Shown: one piece after another, positions 19,364 through 28,192 of the stretch | Layout of the letters: the number at the start of each line of letters is the position of its first letter | Position numbering within the stretch: the first letter of the stretch is position 1 | Assembly (NCBI RefSeq): GCF_029892785.1 | Contig: NZ_JARXXA010000019.1 | Span: 20,191-84,190 of the forward strand | Source of the DNA: Parabacteroides sp. PH5-46 | GTDB taxonomy: Bacteria > Bacteroidota > Bacteroidia > Bacteroidales > Tannerellaceae | Direction of reading: 5' to 3' | Length of the DNA stretch: 64,000 nt | Translations under genes and position numbers: made by a program | The notes under the pieces: generated by a model | What the model was told of the DNA's origin: nothing | Database searches by the model: none | What the model saw: only the letters and a program-made list of their open reading frames with translations

Positions 19364-21037
19364 ATGGAAAAAACGAAATTGGTGATAGGGATTGATTACG
19401 GAACGGATTCTTGCCGTGCCTTGGTGGTGGATACGCAGAGTGGGGAAGAGTTGGCTTCCGAAGTGGTTTGGTATCCGCGTTGGAAGGCCGGCCTTTATTG
19501 CGAACCCAAGAAGAACCAATACCGACAGCATCCGTTGGACTATATAGAGAGCCTGGAGGCTGTTATAAAGGCTGTTCTGGCTAAGTGTCCGTCTGATGCA
19601 GCCGAACGGGTGGTTGGCTTGTCTTTTGATACAACGGGCTCTACCCCTGTACTATTGAACGAAGAGGGCCTGCCTTTGGCTATGTTGCCCGAATATGCAG
19701 AGAATCCGAATGCTATGTTTGTGCTTTGGAAGGATCATACGGCCCTCCGGGAGGCAGACGAGATCAATGCTTTGGCTAAAGAGTGGGAGGTAGACTATAC
19801 CGCCTATTCGGGGGGTGTTTATTCGTCCGAATGGGTCTGGTCTAAGATGCTGCACCTGCTGCGTGCGGACGAGTCTGTTCGTAAGGTAGCTTACAGTTGG
19901 ACAGAGCATTGCGACTGGATGCCGGCTTTGCTAACCGGGAAAACAAAACCGGAAAAGATGATCCGGAGTCGCTGTGCTGCAGGACACAAAGCCATGTGGA
20001 ATGAAACATGGGGTGGCCTGCCTTCTACCGAATTTCTGTTGACCCTGGATCCTTTACTGGATTTGTTTACAGGGCATTTATATACAGATTGCTATACGAC
20101 TGATACGGTGGTGGGGACACTTTCTGCTCATTGGTCGGGGCGTTTGGGCTTATCGTCACAGGTGGTTGTATCCGTCGGAGCCTTAGATTGTCACGTTGGC
20201 GCTGTGGGAGCTCAGATTACACCCGGCGCCTTTGTTCGTGTGATGGGTACTTCTACTTGTGATGTCATGGTGGCAAGCTATCAGGAGATGCAAGGCCGCC
20301 TGATCGAGGGTATTTGTGGACAGGTAGACGGTTCGGTGGTCCCCGGGATGGTGGGGCTGGAAGCGGGTCAGTCTGCCTTTGGCGATGTGTATGCCTGGTA
20401 TAAGCAACTACTTAGCTGGCCAATGGAACAATATATATCGGCTTCCTCCTTGCTGGATGAGGAAACCAAGCAGGTATTGATGCAAGAATTCACAGATTCT
20501 ATACTAGCCAACCTAACCTTAGATGCAGAACGAGTGGATTTGAAGGAGAGTACTTTGATAGCTGTTGACTGGCTGAACGGACGTCGCACTCCGGTGGCCA
20601 ATCAGGCTGTCAAAGGCTCTATCTACGGGCTTACGTTGGGTACGACGGCTCCTATGTTGTATCGTGCCTTGGTAGAAGCTACGGCCTTTGGTTCCAAGGC
20701 GATTGTAGATAGCTTTTTGCAACAGGGAGTCGGTATTGATAAGGTCATAGCCATAGGGGGGATCTCCCAGAAGTCTCCTTTTGTGATGCAAACGCTGGCG
20801 GATGTACTGGGGATGCCTATTCTGGTGGCGAAGGCAGAGCAGGCCTGCGCTTTGGGAGCTGCTATGTTTGCGGCTGTAGCCTCCGGTGTGTATCAGTCGA
20901 TAGACGAAGCGGAACAGAAACTGGGCAAAGGTTTTCTTTGCGAATATAAACCTGATTTTAATAAACAGACAATTTATGAAGATATGTATGAAAAATACCT
21001 TACCTTAGGAGCGTTTACGCAAAATAAAATACTATAA
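19364..21037 (+). CDS. araB: Ribulokinase (AraB-type FGGY kinase)
   Basis: A 557-aa cytoplasmic sugar kinase that aligns along its length with E. coli AraB (566 aa): GIDYGTDSCRALVVD, VVWYPRWKAGLYC, ENPNAMFVLWKDHTA, GTSTCDVMVA, GICGQVDGSVVPG, DWLNGRRTPVAN and IGGISQKSPFVMQTLAD. AraB phosphorylates L-ribulose and also D-ribulose. No araA or araD lies in this locus, whereas fucI does, so the expected substrate is D-ribulose formed from D-arabinose, giving D-ribulose 5-phosphate for the pentose phosphate pathway. Fuculokinase is less likely because the AraB-specific blocks are all present. It begins 33 bp after the PD40 lipoprotein. Confidence 0.92.
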   Translation: MEKTKLVIGIDYGTDSCRALVVDTQSGEELASEVVWYPRWKAGLYCEPKKNQYRQHPLDYIESLEAVIKAVLAKCPSDAAERVVGLSFDTTGSTPVLLNEEGLPLAMLPEYAENPNAMFVLWKDHTALREADEINALAKEWEVDYTAYSGGVYSSEWVWSKMLHLLRADESVRKVAYSWTEHCDWMPALLTGKTKPEKMIRSRCAAGHKAMWNETWGGLPSTEFLLTLDPLLDLFTGHLYTDCYTTDTVVGTLSAHWSGRLGLSSQVVVSVGALDCHVGAVGAQITPGAFVRVMGTSTCDVMVASYQEMQGRLIEGICGQVDGSVVPGMVGLEAGQSAFGDVYAWYKQLLSWPMEQYISASSLLDEETKQVLMQEFTDSILANLTLDAERVDLKESTLIAVDWLNGRRTPVANQAVKGSIYGLTLGTTAPMLYRALVEATAFGSKAIVDSFLQQGVGIDKVIAIGGISQKSPFVMQTLADVLGMPILVAKAEQACALGAAMFAAVASGVYQSIDEAEQKLGKGFLCEYKPDFNKQTIYEDMYEKYLTLGAFTQNKIL

Positions 21038-21038
21038 C

Positions 21039-23090
21039 ATGAAAAAAAATCGAGTAGTAGTCTTGATTGTACTACTATCTTTTGTAGGGGTGTCTTCTTT
21101 GTTTTCGGCACCTATTGATCTGGTAAAAAAAATAAAATGTGATTCACTTGGAGATGTAAAAGCAACGGTTAATGTAGAGCCTGTAAGCCCCGGAGTTAAT
21201 AGGGTAACTGTCCGATATGTAACGAACAAAAATATTATACAGGACGATTGTGCCATACGGATTACCCCCTCTTTTAAGCCTACGTTTCATTGGGCTCCTC
21301 ATCTTACGCCTGAAGACAATTATGTGATCGACAGGCATTTGTTTCGTACGCCAGCCTTGATTGTACAGGATGCCAAGCATACCCTGATGTTGATTCCCGA
21401 TACGGATAATCCGTATACATCTCCGGGCTTTCAACTGTATATGGATATGAATGCACCGGACAATGAACTGGTGTTTGGGATGTGCCGTACAAATGTTACA
21501 GATCATGTGTTGTATCAGAAAGATGGTGCTGCAGTCTTTTGCGAGGGTACGATAGAACTGAAATTTTTCCTTGTTTCTTCGACTGGTGATGCCGGGATGC
21601 AGCAGAACCCCTTCCGCTTTGTGCTCAACCACTTCTGGGCAGAGAAAGGAGCTTCGGTATTCAAAGAGACGGATCTTTCGCGTAAGTTGTTTGACAAATA
21701 TTGTCGACATACTTATCGCTGGGCGTTTAGTACCTGGGCAGAGCCTGTTTGGCAGGAGTTTAACATAAACGGCAAACATGTAGGAGCACCTGTCTTTATC
21801 GTGAATTATACCCAGAGCCCCAACTATCCCGGCGAGGTAAATGAGCGTGAAATGCGTTCGGTCTGGAACCAGGCCTGGTTCAGCTCGTTACGCTCGGCAA
21901 GCGGACTGTTTCGCTATGCCCGCCGAACCAATAACAAACGCTTGATGGATAATGCCCTTCTGTCGAAAGAACTGGCGCTGGCAGCTCCTCAGAAAGATGG
22001 TTTGTTTTATGCCGTAGTGGCTACGGAAATGGAACAGGTGGAGATTGGTGATAAAAAGTATAATCGCTCAAAGGGCTGGAAAACGGCCTATTGGGGCAAT
22101 TCAAACCGCAATCCGCAAACCTGGGATATCCGCAAATCGCCTTTCCATATCCTGGATATGAGCTGGACGGCTTACATCATGCTTCAATGGTATGATGAGC
22201 TGGAGAAAGACAAGCGCCTGCTTGATTATGCCACCAGCTATGCAGAGGCCCTCCTGAAACTGCAGGATACCAAAGGCTACTTTCCCGCCTGGCTGGATAC
22301 GGAGAGCCTGAAGGTATTGCCTCAGTTGAGGGAATCGCCGGAGAGTTCCATGTCTGCCTTGTTCTTGCTGAAGCTGTATCAACTAACCAAGGATCAGCGG
22401 TATATGTCGGCTGCATTAGCCGCTCTGAAAGTAATTGAGAAAGAGATTATTCCGGTAGGCAGATGGGAAGATTTTGAAACATATTGGTCTTGTTGCCGAT
22501 ACGGATCGAAGGATTTGCAAGGCAAGAAGGTGGCACGAAACAATATGTACAAGCAATGCAATTTCTCTATGTTCTGGACTGCTGCGGCTTTGATGGAAGC
22601 CTACCGGGTAACAAGCAACAGCCGCTATCTGCAAACGGGACAGCGCGTAGTGGATGAGCTACTGATGACACAAGCTTCCTGGCAACCTCCTTATATCTAC
22701 GTAGATGCAGTGGGAGGCTTTGGCGTGATGAACTGCGATGGCGAATGGAACGATTCGCGGGGAAGCCTCTTTGCTGAAATGCTGATGGACTACGGAAAAG
22801 CCTTGAATAAAGAGGAATATATGCAGCGGGGTATCATGGCCTTGAAGACATCTTTCTCGATGATGTATTGCCCCGAAAACCCACGTGCCAAGAAGCTGTG
22901 GGAAAATACCTGGTCTTTCTTCTCCACGGAAGACTATGGCTTTATGATGGAAAATTACGGCCATGGAGGCAAGACTTCCCCCGAAGGAGAAGGGATGGGA
23001 GAGTTTACCATCTATGATTGGGGAAATGGTGCTGCCACCGAAGCCTACAACAGAATTCTGGATCATTGGGGCGAAGCGGTATTCAAATAG
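21039..23090 (+). CDS. Secreted six-hairpin (alpha/alpha)-type protein, family unassigned
   Basis: A 683-aa protein with an N-terminal signal peptide (KNRVVVLIVLLSFVGVSSLFSA), a beta-rich N-terminal domain (to about 230) and a long helical region of the six-hairpin glycosidase type: MSWTAYIMLQWYDEL, SSMSALFLLKLYQLTKDQRY and FSMFWTAAALMEAYRVTSNSRY are repeated hairpins. Conserved-looking acidic and aromatic patches include YWSCCRYGSKD, CDGEWNDSRG and ENYGHGGKTSPEGEGMGEFTIYDWG. I cannot place it in a numbered GH or PL family; it does not look like GH88, GH105 or GH127. It starts 1 bp after the ribulokinase stop, so it belongs to the sugar operon and is probably a carbohydrate-active enzyme acting on the same glycan. 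Confidence 0.65.
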   Translation: MKKNRVVVLIVLLSFVGVSSLFSAPIDLVKKIKCDSLGDVKATVNVEPVSPGVNRVTVRYVTNKNIIQDDCAIRITPSFKPTFHWAPHLTPEDNYVIDRHLFRTPALIVQDAKHTLMLIPDTDNPYTSPGFQLYMDMNAPDNELVFGMCRTNVTDHVLYQKDGAAVFCEGTIELKFFLVSSTGDAGMQQNPFRFVLNHFWAEKGASVFKETDLSRKLFDKYCRHTYRWAFSTWAEPVWQEFNINGKHVGAPVFIVNYTQSPNYPGEVNEREMRSVWNQAWFSSLRSASGLFRYARRTNNKRLMDNALLSKELALAAPQKDGLFYAVVATEMEQVEIGDKKYNRSKGWKTAYWGNSNRNPQTWDIRKSPFHILDMSWTAYIMLQWYDELEKDKRLLDYATSYAEALLKLQDTKGYFPAWLDTESLKVLPQLRESPESSMSALFLLKLYQLTKDQRYMSAALAALKVIEKEIIPVGRWEDFETYWSCCRYGSKDLQGKKVARNNMYKQCNFSMFWTAAALMEAYRVTSNSRYLQTGQRVVDELLMTQASWQPPYIYVDAVGGFGVMNCDGEWNDSRGSLFAEMLMDYGKALNKEEYMQRGIMALKTSFSMMYCPENPRAKKLWENTWSFFSTEDYGFMMENYGHGGKTSPEGEGMGEFTIYDWGNGAATEAYNRILDHWGEAVFK

Positions 23091-23123
23091 GAATAAGTTG
23101 CTAAAAAAACAGCTATTTTTTTG

Positions 23124-23211
23124 TTGCCGACATATGTCGGCAATATTGCCGATAATTATCAACAATTCTGCCGATAACTATCGGCAAGCCTGTTGATAAT
23201 TGTCAGCAAAC
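23124..23211. repeat. Four 20-bp near-palindromes at an exact 22-bp period (operator-like array)
   Basis: Units start at 23124, 23146, 23168 and 23190. The first is a perfect palindrome, TTGCCGACATATGTCGGCAA; the others keep the pattern yTGyyGATAA-TaTCrrCAA with few changes, each followed by a 2-bp spacer. The array lies between the sugar operon and lacI, about 55 bp upstream of the lacI -7 element, so it may be the binding site of the LacI protein or another dimeric regulator. The centres lack the CG typical of LacI operators. Confidence 0.75.
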
Positions 23212-23265
23212 ATTTTGATTTGCCCTCAGAGTAAGAATATAGCTGGCTTTTATTGCGATTATTTG

Positions 23266-23273
23266 TACTTTTG
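23266..23273 (+). promoter_or_regulatory. Promoter -7 element of lacI
   Basis: TACTTTTG fits the Bacteroidales -7 consensus TAnnTTTG and lies 17 bp before the lacI start codon, so the leader would be about 10 nt. No good -33 TTTG is found at the expected spacing, which would suit an activator-dependent or weak promoter. Confidence 0.5.
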
Positions 23274-23290
23274 CTGAAAATTAACCAGGA

Positions 23291-24283
23291 ATGAAGAAGG
23301 TTTTAATTAAAGATGTCGCAAAAAAGGCCGGAGTTTCTAATGCTACTGTATCACTTGTATTAAATGGGAAGGAAAAAGAAGGACGTGTAGGCAAGGAGGT
23401 GGCTGAGAGAGTGAGAAAGATTGCTGCTGAGATGAATTACCAACCCAATGCCTTAGCCAGAAGCCTTCAAAGCGGACGCACATATATTATCGGGCTGATT
23501 GTAGCGGATATATCGAACCCTTTCTTTAGTACATTGGCGTATTACGTGCAGGATCAGATAGAAAAAGCCGGCTATGCCGTGATGATCATGAATACGAACG
23601 AAAATGACGATCAGCTGGAGAAGATAATCGGCATGCTGAAGAACCATCAGGTAGATGGCTATGTCATTGTTCCTACGGAGAATGGCGAAGCCTCTGTGGC
23701 ACGCTTGCTGGAGGCCAAATGCCCGCTAGTTTTGCTGGACCGTAACTTTCCCGACCTGAAGACTTATAGCGTAATGGTAGATGGCTACCAGGCGTCGTTT
23801 CAGGCCACAAACCTCTTGATAGAACGGGGCTGCAAACGTATTGGATTACTGATCTATAATAGCTTTCAGGCTCATATGTCGGAGCGTAAGTATGGTTTTG
23901 TAGATGCCCTTCAACGAAATAAATCGTATGATCCGGATTTGGTAGAGTATGTCAACTTTAACAACCTGGAAGAGGACGTGTTAAATGCCATGGATCGCTT
24001 AGTAAAGAAGAAAGTAGACGGCCTGCTCATTGCTACCAATACCATAGCGATGCTTGGTATTAAAGACTTGTTTGAAAGGAAGATAAAGATACCGGAGCAG
24101 ATACAGGTGGTTTGTTTCGACAAGAGCGATGCCTTTGAATTTATGCCGAATCCCATTCCTTACATACAGCAACCCATAGAAGTAATGGGGCGCAAAGCGG
24201 CTGATTTACTGATGGAACAAATGGAAAAGAAAGACTCGGAAGTGCAGGTGTGTAAATTCCCTGCTTCGCTTGTCAGACGCTAA
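23291..24283 (+). CDS. LacI family transcriptional regulator
   Basis: A 330-aa protein. The N-terminal helix-turn-helix IKDVAKKAGVSNATVSLVLNG (about residues 6-26) is textbook LacI/GalR, followed by the hinge NYQPNALARSLQSGRT and a periplasmic-binding-protein-like effector domain (IGLIVADISNPFFSTLA, DGYVIVPTENGE, VVCFDKSDAFEFMPNPIPYIQQP). Regulators of this type usually repress or activate the adjacent catabolic genes in response to a sugar or sugar phosphate. It lies last in the D-arabinan-like locus, immediately downstream of the array of four palindromes. The likely effector is a D-arabinose or D-ribulose derivative, by inference. Confidence 0.93.
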   Translation: MKKVLIKDVAKKAGVSNATVSLVLNGKEKEGRVGKEVAERVRKIAAEMNYQPNALARSLQSGRTYIIGLIVADISNPFFSTLAYYVQDQIEKAGYAVMIMNTNENDDQLEKIIGMLKNHQVDGYVIVPTENGEASVARLLEAKCPLVLLDRNFPDLKTYSVMVDGYQASFQATNLLIERGCKRIGLLIYNSFQAHMSERKYGFVDALQRNKSYDPDLVEYVNFNNLEEDVLNAMDRLVKKKVDGLLIATNTIAMLGIKDLFERKIKIPEQIQVVCFDKSDAFEFMPNPIPYIQQPIEVMGRKAADLLMEQMEKKDSEVQVCKFPASLVRR

Positions 24284-24291
24284 CTCCCGTA

Positions 24292-26706
24292 TCAGAAGTC
24301 AACAATCAGGCGGAAGTTTAGCTGGCGGCCTGTCAGATAGTTAGGAACAGCCGATTGTTTGTTGTTTGCGTCTGTAATCCAGTAATAAGAATTGGTGTTT
24401 TTGATGTCGAAAAGGTTGAAGATATCAACCCCCAGCCAGATATTTTTTAAATGGCGGAAGAAGCCTCTGTCCATGATGGCATCGGTACCACCTGCCAACT
24501 GGTACGACATACCGATGTCTACCCTGCGGTAAGGGGTTGTTTCATAGTATTTTTCTTCGTATCCGGTGCGGGGAGCTGTAACCGGAAGTCTTCCTGACAG
24601 CACACCTCGCAGATTGAGTTTTACGCGCTCGTAACCAGGGAAATAGTCTTGGAAAAAGAGCGATAGGTTATAGCCCGGATTGTTGGGTAAAGGCAGGTTC
24701 TTCACGTCATAGATCGTCTGTTCTGCCTTCATAAACGACATACTGATCCAAGAGTCTGTTCCCGGAACAAATTCGCCGAAAAACTTGAAGTCTACTCCCA
24801 TCGCATAGCCATGCGCTACATTATCACCGTAATAGCGTATCTTTACGTTGTCTATTGTATAGGGATTCAGATTGTCTAGCTTCTTGTAATACAGTTCGGT
24901 AGTGAACTTAAAGTTGCGTTCAATAGCTTTGAATGCATAGTCACCTCCCAGGATGACGTGTATGGAACGTTGTGACTTGAGGTTTTTGTTCAGCTCTACA
25001 ATATCGTTGCCTTTATCGTCTTTGGTAACAACCCGCAACTCCTTATAGAAAGGCGGCTGGTAGTACAGCCCGGTTGCCAGGCGGAATGTCAGATCCTGGT
25101 TGAAGTTGGGAATAAAACCCAGAGAGGCACGAGGACTAACGATAAACTCCTCATTGCATGACCAGTAACTGGCGCGTACACCTCCTGTTAAAGTAAACAA
25201 TCCCTGAGGGGTACGAAACTTGAATACATCCTGCACGTAGCCGGAGACGCGTGTGCTTTCCAGCTCGTTGTTTGAATACAGGTTGGAGATGACGTGTACA
25301 CCGCTTCCCGTGTGGGGTAGGGAGTAGCCTGCCGAGTCGCGTTTTTCCCACTCGCTGATGCGGTCGCTGATGTTCTCAAATTGCACAGTAGCACCCCATT
25401 GGATGGTGTTGCTCTTGATACGGTGCGAGCCATACAGACCGGCATTTATTACACTGGAATGCAGACGGTTTCTGGCATGTTCGTGATAGCGTCCGATGGC
25501 AAAGGGGGAGGGCTCATCATCGCTGTTTCCGGTCTCATCAGTATCATCGCTCAACGTATATTCTCCGGCTATGTCATAACTCTCTTCCTCCCTGCTATTG
25601 AAGGCCGAAGCCTGGAATCCTATCTCTGTATTTTCATTTGGTGTATGCTTGAGTGTAAGCGCACCGAATAAGGTCTGAAACTTGTCTCTTTCCTTTCCGT
25701 CAAAATAGACGGTAAACTTTTGGATATCAGTGGTGGTTCCGAAAACAGTTTCCCGGCTGTGGGGAGTGAATTTAAAGTTATTGGTGGCCAGGTTTCCCAG
25801 GAAATTTACTTCCCATTTGGGGGCCAGCTGGTAAGTCATATAGGTTTGCAAATCAATGAAATTGGGATCGTATTCCGCATCTGTATCCATTGTTTTTAAG
25901 AGCGAACGGCCTGTTTTATAGCGAAATCCTGTTATCTGGGTAAACTTTCCGATAGAGCTGCCTACATAGGCGTTGGCTCCCAGCAGGCTGGCTGACACGG
26001 AACCTTCAAATTCGGTTGGTTTCTTATAGCTGATATCCAATACGGAGCTCATTTTGTCGCCGAATTTAGCTTCAAATCCTCCGGCTGAGAAGCTCACAGA
26101 CTCGGTCATATCTGGGTTTACGAAGCTGAGTCCTTCCTGCTGTCCGGAGCGGATCAATTGCGGGCGGAAGACCTCCAACCCGTTTACATAAACAATATTT
26201 TCGTCATAGCTTCCGCCTCTTACGGAATACTGGGAACTTAATTCATTGCTTGAGGTTACTCCCGCATGTGTTACCACCAGGCTTTCGATACTTCCGCCGG
26301 AAGGGTCGGGGAGGAGGCGGATCTTTTCCGCGTCAATGTTTTCCATGGTGTTAATCTGTCTCCTGGCGGCTGTAACAGATACTTCTCCCAGTGACAGGGA
26401 GGCATAGTTCATCTGTACATTGAGCCGCATATCGCTTTGTGCGGAGGGTATAATGCGTTCGGCCTTGTTATAACCCAGACAAGAGAATAACAGAGTCAGT
26501 GAATCCGAAGGGGATATAGACAGGGAATAGAAGCCTTTTTCATTTGTCATGGCACCTGTCATAGTACCTTTTACCTGAACAACAACCAGTTCCAGTGGGT
26601 TCCCGTCTCCGTCCCGTACATTACCGCTTATCTTGATACGGTTTTGCGCGGCAATTTGCAAAGAAGTTAATATAAATAGCAGTGCAGCTAAAGCACGAAT
26701 TTTCAT
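24292..26706 (-). CDS. TonB-dependent receptor, no SusD partner
   Basis: An 804-aa outer-membrane receptor. A signal peptide (about 1-20) is followed by a carboxypeptidase-regulatory-like domain (RIKISGNVRDGDGNPLELVVVQ), a plug domain (SVRGGSYDENIVYVNGLEVFRP, VSFSAGGFEAKFGDKMSSVLDI) and a beta-barrel ending in LNFRLIVDF, with the terminal aromatic residue of barrel proteins. It is convergent with lacI (8 bp between them), encoded on the opposite strand to the sugar locus, and lacks the SusC hallmark, so it is probably unrelated to that locus. The ligand is unknown. Confidence 0.88.
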   Translation of the reverse strand: MKIRALAALLFILTSLQIAAQNRIKISGNVRDGDGNPLELVVVQVKGTMTGAMTNEKGFYSLSISPSDSLTLLFSCLGYNKAERIIPSAQSDMRLNVQMNYASLSLGEVSVTAARRQINTMENIDAEKIRLLPDPSGGSIESLVVTHAGVTSSNELSSQYSVRGGSYDENIVYVNGLEVFRPQLIRSGQQEGLSFVNPDMTESVSFSAGGFEAKFGDKMSSVLDISYKKPTEFEGSVSASLLGANAYVGSSIGKFTQITGFRYKTGRSLLKTMDTDAEYDPNFIDLQTYMTYQLAPKWEVNFLGNLATNNFKFTPHSRETVFGTTTDIQKFTVYFDGKERDKFQTLFGALTLKHTPNENTEIGFQASAFNSREEESYDIAGEYTLSDDTDETGNSDDEPSPFAIGRYHEHARNRLHSSVINAGLYGSHRIKSNTIQWGATVQFENISDRISEWEKRDSAGYSLPHTGSGVHVISNLYSNNELESTRVSGYVQDVFKFRTPQGLFTLTGGVRASYWSCNEEFIVSPRASLGFIPNFNQDLTFRLATGLYYQPPFYKELRVVTKDDKGNDIVELNKNLKSQRSIHVILGGDYAFKAIERNFKFTTELYYKKLDNLNPYTIDNVKIRYYGDNVAHGYAMGVDFKFFGEFVPGTDSWISMSFMKAEQTIYDVKNLPLPNNPGYNLSLFFQDYFPGYERVKLNLRGVLSGRLPVTAPRTGYEEKYYETTPYRRVDIGMSYQLAGGTDAIMDRGFFRHLKNIWLGVDIFNLFDIKNTNSYYWITDANNKQSAVPNYLTGRQLNFRLIVDF

Positions 26707-26800
26707 AAATCAATGTTTACCTTATAAGGCTTATAACGAAAAAAAAGGCAGAAGCGTATATGCATCTAAAAAAAATCCCGTATTAATTGGGTGGAATTGC

Positions 26801-26808
26801 TATATTTG
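26801..26808 (+). promoter_or_regulatory. -7 element for the nitroreductase operon
   Basis: TATATTTG matches TAnnTTTG, followed by CAACG, 50 bp before the first start codon of the operon. There is no recognisable -33 TTTG at 19-20 bp. Confidence 0.45.
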
Positions 26809-26858
26809 CAACGAATAGGAAATGTTTAGATACAGACTAATAACGAATAAGACAGAGA

Positions 26859-27419
26859 ATGAATAGTTTTTCAGAGTTGCTTAAAACGCGCCGGAGTACC
26901 CGTAAATTCACGGAACAGCTATTGTCGCCGGAGCAGGTAGAGCTGATATTGAAAGCAGGACTGATGTCTCCCTCCTCAAAGCGGGGAACACCCTGGCAGT
27001 TTATAGTAGTAGAGGATAAAGAGACCCTGAAAAAACTAGCCGGATGCAAGCCACATGGAGCCGGTTTTCTGGAGGAATGTGCCTTGGCTGTTGTAGTAAT
27101 GGCTGATGTAATGAGTTCTGAGGCTTGGGTGGAGGATACTTCTATCGCCTCCATACTGATGCAGTTGCAGGCAGAAGATTTAGGCTTAGGCAGTTGCTGG
27201 TGTCAGATACGTGGACGTCAGACGGAGAGTGATGAAGAGTCGGCCCAGTATGTTCGTAATTTATTTAACGTTCCTTATCAACTGGAAGTCTTGTCTGTAA
27301 TAGGTTTCGGCTATAAAGCTCAAGAAAATAAACCCTTTGACGAATCCCGCTTACAATGGGAGAAAATACATATAGGAACCTATCAGAATCCGGAAGAAAA
27401 CAAAAATCTAAAAGCATGA
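26859..27419 (+). CDS. Nitroreductase family protein (FMN-dependent)
   Basis: A 186-aa cytoplasmic flavoprotein with the family start LLKTRRSTRKFT, in which the RRSxR motif contacts the FMN phosphate, then GLMSPSSKRGTPWQFIVVED and LGLGSCWCQIRGR. Such proteins reduce nitro compounds, quinones or flavins with NAD(P)H; the natural substrate cannot be told from sequence. The stop overlaps the next gene's start by ATGA at 27416, which begins a four-gene run of overlapping or closely spaced genes. Confidence 0.9.
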   Translation: MNSFSELLKTRRSTRKFTEQLLSPEQVELILKAGLMSPSSKRGTPWQFIVVEDKETLKKLAGCKPHGAGFLEECALAVVVMADVMSSEAWVEDTSIASILMQLQAEDLGLGSCWCQIRGRQTESDEESAQYVRNLFNVPYQLEVLSVIGFGYKAQENKPFDESRLQWEKIHIGTYQNPEENKNLKA

Positions 27420-28192
27420 AAATTGTATTTATTGGAGCAGGAAATCTAGCTACTGCTGTTTCGCTTGAGATGCAAAGAGCGGGAATGACTATCGGGCAAA
27501 TCTATAGTCGTACCCGGGAGAGTGCTGAATCATTAGCCAAAAAACTGAATACCCAATGGACGACCAATCTGAATGAGATTATTCCCGATGCCGATTTATA
27601 TATCTTTGCTTTAAAAGATGCGCTTCTTACGGAAATAATACCCAAAGTAAAGCCTAATGAAGGGCTGTGGGTACATACGGCAGGAAGTGTGCCTATGCAG
27701 ATTTTTGAAGGTCATGCCAAGCGCTATGGGGTTTTCTATCCGTTGCAGACCTTCACGAAGAAGCGGAGGGTTAAACTGGACAAAACGCCTATCTTTCTGG
27801 AAGTAAACAATCCGGAGGATATGAAAATGCTGAAGAAAGTAGCGATTGCCTTGTCCGGAAATGCGCAGGAACTGGATTCGGAGAAGCGGAAGATGCTTCA
27901 TCTGGCAGCCGTTTTTGCCTGTAATTTCACCAATCACATGTATGCGCTTGCAGCAAAACTATTGGAGGAACAGTCTCTTTCATACGAACTTATATTACCA
28001 CTCATTATAGAAACGGCAGATAAAATAAGCGAGATTCCTCCTTCCGAAGCACAAACCGGTCCGGCTGTCCGTTTTGAAAAAGAGATTATGGATAAGCAGA
28101 TTGCCATGTTAAGTGATCCGGGTATGCAGACGATTTATCGTTTGATAAGTCAGAATATCTATAAAGAAAAACTACAGCATGAGCAGTATTAG
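27416..28192 (+). CDS. Rossmann-fold NADP-binding protein with DUF2520 domain
   Basis: A 258-aa protein. ATG at 27416 is chosen because MKIVFIGAGNLATAVS puts the GxGNLA dinucleotide-binding loop at the N terminus and the ATGA overlap couples it to the nitroreductase; an upstream in-frame ATG at 27356 would add a non-conserved tail. The N-terminal half is F420-dependent-NADP-reductase/ProC-like. The C-terminal half (PLQTFTKKRRV, AVFACNFTNHMYALAAKLL) is DUF2520. It is a conserved Bacteroidetes protein, probably an oxidoreductase, with unknown substrate. Confidence 0.85.
   Translation: MKIVFIGAGNLATAVSLEMQRAGMTIGQIYSRTRESAESLAKKLNTQWTTNLNEIIPDADLYIFALKDALLTEIIPKVKPNEGLWVHTAGSVPMQIFEGHAKRYGVFYPLQTFTKKRRVKLDKTPIFLEVNNPEDMKMLKKVAIALSGNAQELDSEKRKMLHLAAVFACNFTNHMYALAAKLLEEQSLSYELILPLIIETADKISEIPPSEAQTGPAVRFEKEIMDKQIAMLSDPGMQTIYRLISQNIYKEKLQHEQY

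Noticed and set aside
23124..23211. Transcription terminator of the sugar operon
   Set aside because: Four evenly spaced palindromes with A/T centres and no T runs look like protein-binding sites; only the A/T stem just before them could act as a weak terminator.
24292..26706. Treating the lone TonB-dependent receptor as a second SusC
   Set aside because: It lacks the SusC hallmark motif and a SusD neighbour and is on the opposite strand.
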